6,799 nt of DNA, taken from Alphaproteobacteria bacterium (lineage in GTDB: Bacteria; Pseudomonadota; Alphaproteobacteria; RF32; CAG-239). The stretch is taken from NCBI GenBank assembly GCA_017546885.1, contig JAFYRQ010000060.1:1-6799 (forward strand), written 5' to 3'. Positions 6,513 to 6,799 of the stretch are shown here, one piece after another; position 1 is the stretch's first letter; each line of letters starts with the position of its first letter. Under the pieces are notes generated by a model that did no database searches, was not told where the DNA came from, and was given only the letters and a program-made list of their open reading frames with translations. Position numbers and translations under genes: made by a program.

Positions 6513-6518
6513 ATTTTA
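6513..6518 (-). promoter_or_regulatory. Weak candidate -10 for the DUF4139 gene
   Basis: The region 6460-6548 between the upstream terminator and the DUF4139 ATG is extremely AT-rich and must hold its promoter if the gene is monocistronic. Minus-strand TAAAAT (6513-6518) matches the -10 consensus at five of six positions. No convincing -35 is seen, and other AT-rich hexamers nearby are almost as good. Confidence 0.25.
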
Positions 6519-6548
6519 CAAGATATAAAAAATATAAGCTAATAACAT

Positions 6549-6575
6549 AAAAGGGAAGCAATTCGCCTCCCTTTT
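6549..6575 (-). terminator. Intrinsic terminator of the outer-membrane barrel gene
   Basis: Arms 6549-6559 and 6565-6575 enclose a 5-nt loop. In the minus-strand transcript the arms AAAAGGGAGGC and GCUUCCCUUUU pair along 11 positions, with a single G-U wobble. In the plus-strand transcript the same position is an A-C mismatch, so the hairpin is better in the leftward direction. It starts 22 nt after the barrel gene's stop; its 3' arm ends in UUUU, followed by AUGUUAUU, a weak U-tract. Confidence 0.75.
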
Positions 6576-6597
6576 GTTGTTATAATGATTGGTATTT

Positions 6598-6799
6598 TTA
6601 CCAAGCATAGTTGAGACCTAAACCAAGAGATGTTGCTTCATAGTCTGAGCCGAAGGTGTAGTTAGCCCAACCATAAGCTGACCAGTTCTCGTTGAAACCG
6701 ATGTTACCACCAAGTTCAACACGACCTAAAGTCTTATCTTCGACTGTGTCAACTTTACCAAGTTTAGTTACTTCGATTTCATCGCCGTCTATCAATGTT
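6598..6799 (-). CDS. Autotransporter-type outer-membrane beta-barrel protein, C-terminal end only
   Basis: The frame is open from the right edge to the TAA at 6600-6598, giving 66 residues of a larger protein. They show alternating amphipathic strands typical of the end of an autotransporter barrel: RVELGGNIGF, WSAYGWANYTFG and TSLGLGLNYAW. The protein ends in a C-terminal tryptophan, the aromatic end residue recognised by the BAM complex. An apparent start at 6795 is TTG inside the barrel, so the true start is outside the window. Codon use differs from the neighbours: all five Asn codons are AAC and both Phe codons are TTC. That suggests strong expression, as for a major surface protein. The passenger domain and function cannot be seen. 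It could also be a porin-like barrel. Confidence 0.75.
   Translation of the reverse strand, partial: TLIDGDEIEVTKLGKVDTVEDKTLGRVELGGNIGFNENWSAYGWANYTFGSDYEATSLGLGLNYAW

Noticed and set aside
6598..6795. Treating 6795-6598 as a complete small gene
   Set aside because: The first codon is an internal TTG. The frame stays open to the window edge and the residues are barrel strands, so it is the tail of a longer gene.
5..6799. Search for a mobile element, CRISPR array, tRNA/rRNA or a defence or biosynthetic cluster
   Set aside because: No repeats, transposase-like proteins, cloverleaf-like sequences or system-specific genes were seen; all genes look like chromosomal housekeeping or envelope genes.

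Overview
This is an AT-rich bacterial window whose gene content points to an alphaproteobacterium, probably a host- or gut-associated AT-rich lineage. The best clue is the SPOR-domain protein. Its linker carries the IPLI...P.KVLP...NEVDV..QD..VYD.L segment that I recognise from SPOR proteins of that class. The xthA-like, RNase R and S2P genes fit this, but the species cannot be named from the sequence.

Layout. Left block, minus strand: a membrane-anchored SPOR-domain protein (313-1227), followed through a TAATG stop/start overlap by the N-terminal third of a site-2 (M50) metalloprotease that runs off the left edge (1-313). A divergent 82-bp promoter region (1228-1309) holds a perfect 8-bp inverted repeat. 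Middle block, plus strand: exodeoxyribonuclease III-type AP endonuclease, a shortened RNase R and a secreted S41 serine protease (1310-4949). Their stop/start codons overlap (1 bp and 16 bp), so they very probably form one operon, ending in a strong bidirectional terminator (4952-4982). Right block, minus strand: a secreted DUF4139 protein (4987-6459), and upstream of it the last 66 codons of an autotransporter-type outer-membrane beta-barrel (6598-6799) with its own terminator (6549-6575).

How the genes relate. Two cytoplasmic nucleic-acid enzymes (DNA repair and RNA decay) share an operon with a periplasmic protease. The other genes are envelope functions: a division or peptidoglycan-binding SPOR protein, an intramembrane protease, a secreted protein of unknown role and an outer-membrane barrel. 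This looks like ordinary core chromosome. I see no mobile element, CRISPR array, tRNA or rRNA gene, and no dedicated defence or biosynthetic system.

The points most worth a second look are two enzymes that keep their catalytic residues but lack usual accessory domains. The S41 protease has no room for its PDZ domain, and RNase R lacks the N-terminal helix-turn-helix and first cold-shock domain. The palindrome between the divergent promoters and the pairs of cysteines in the three exported proteins are also of interest.
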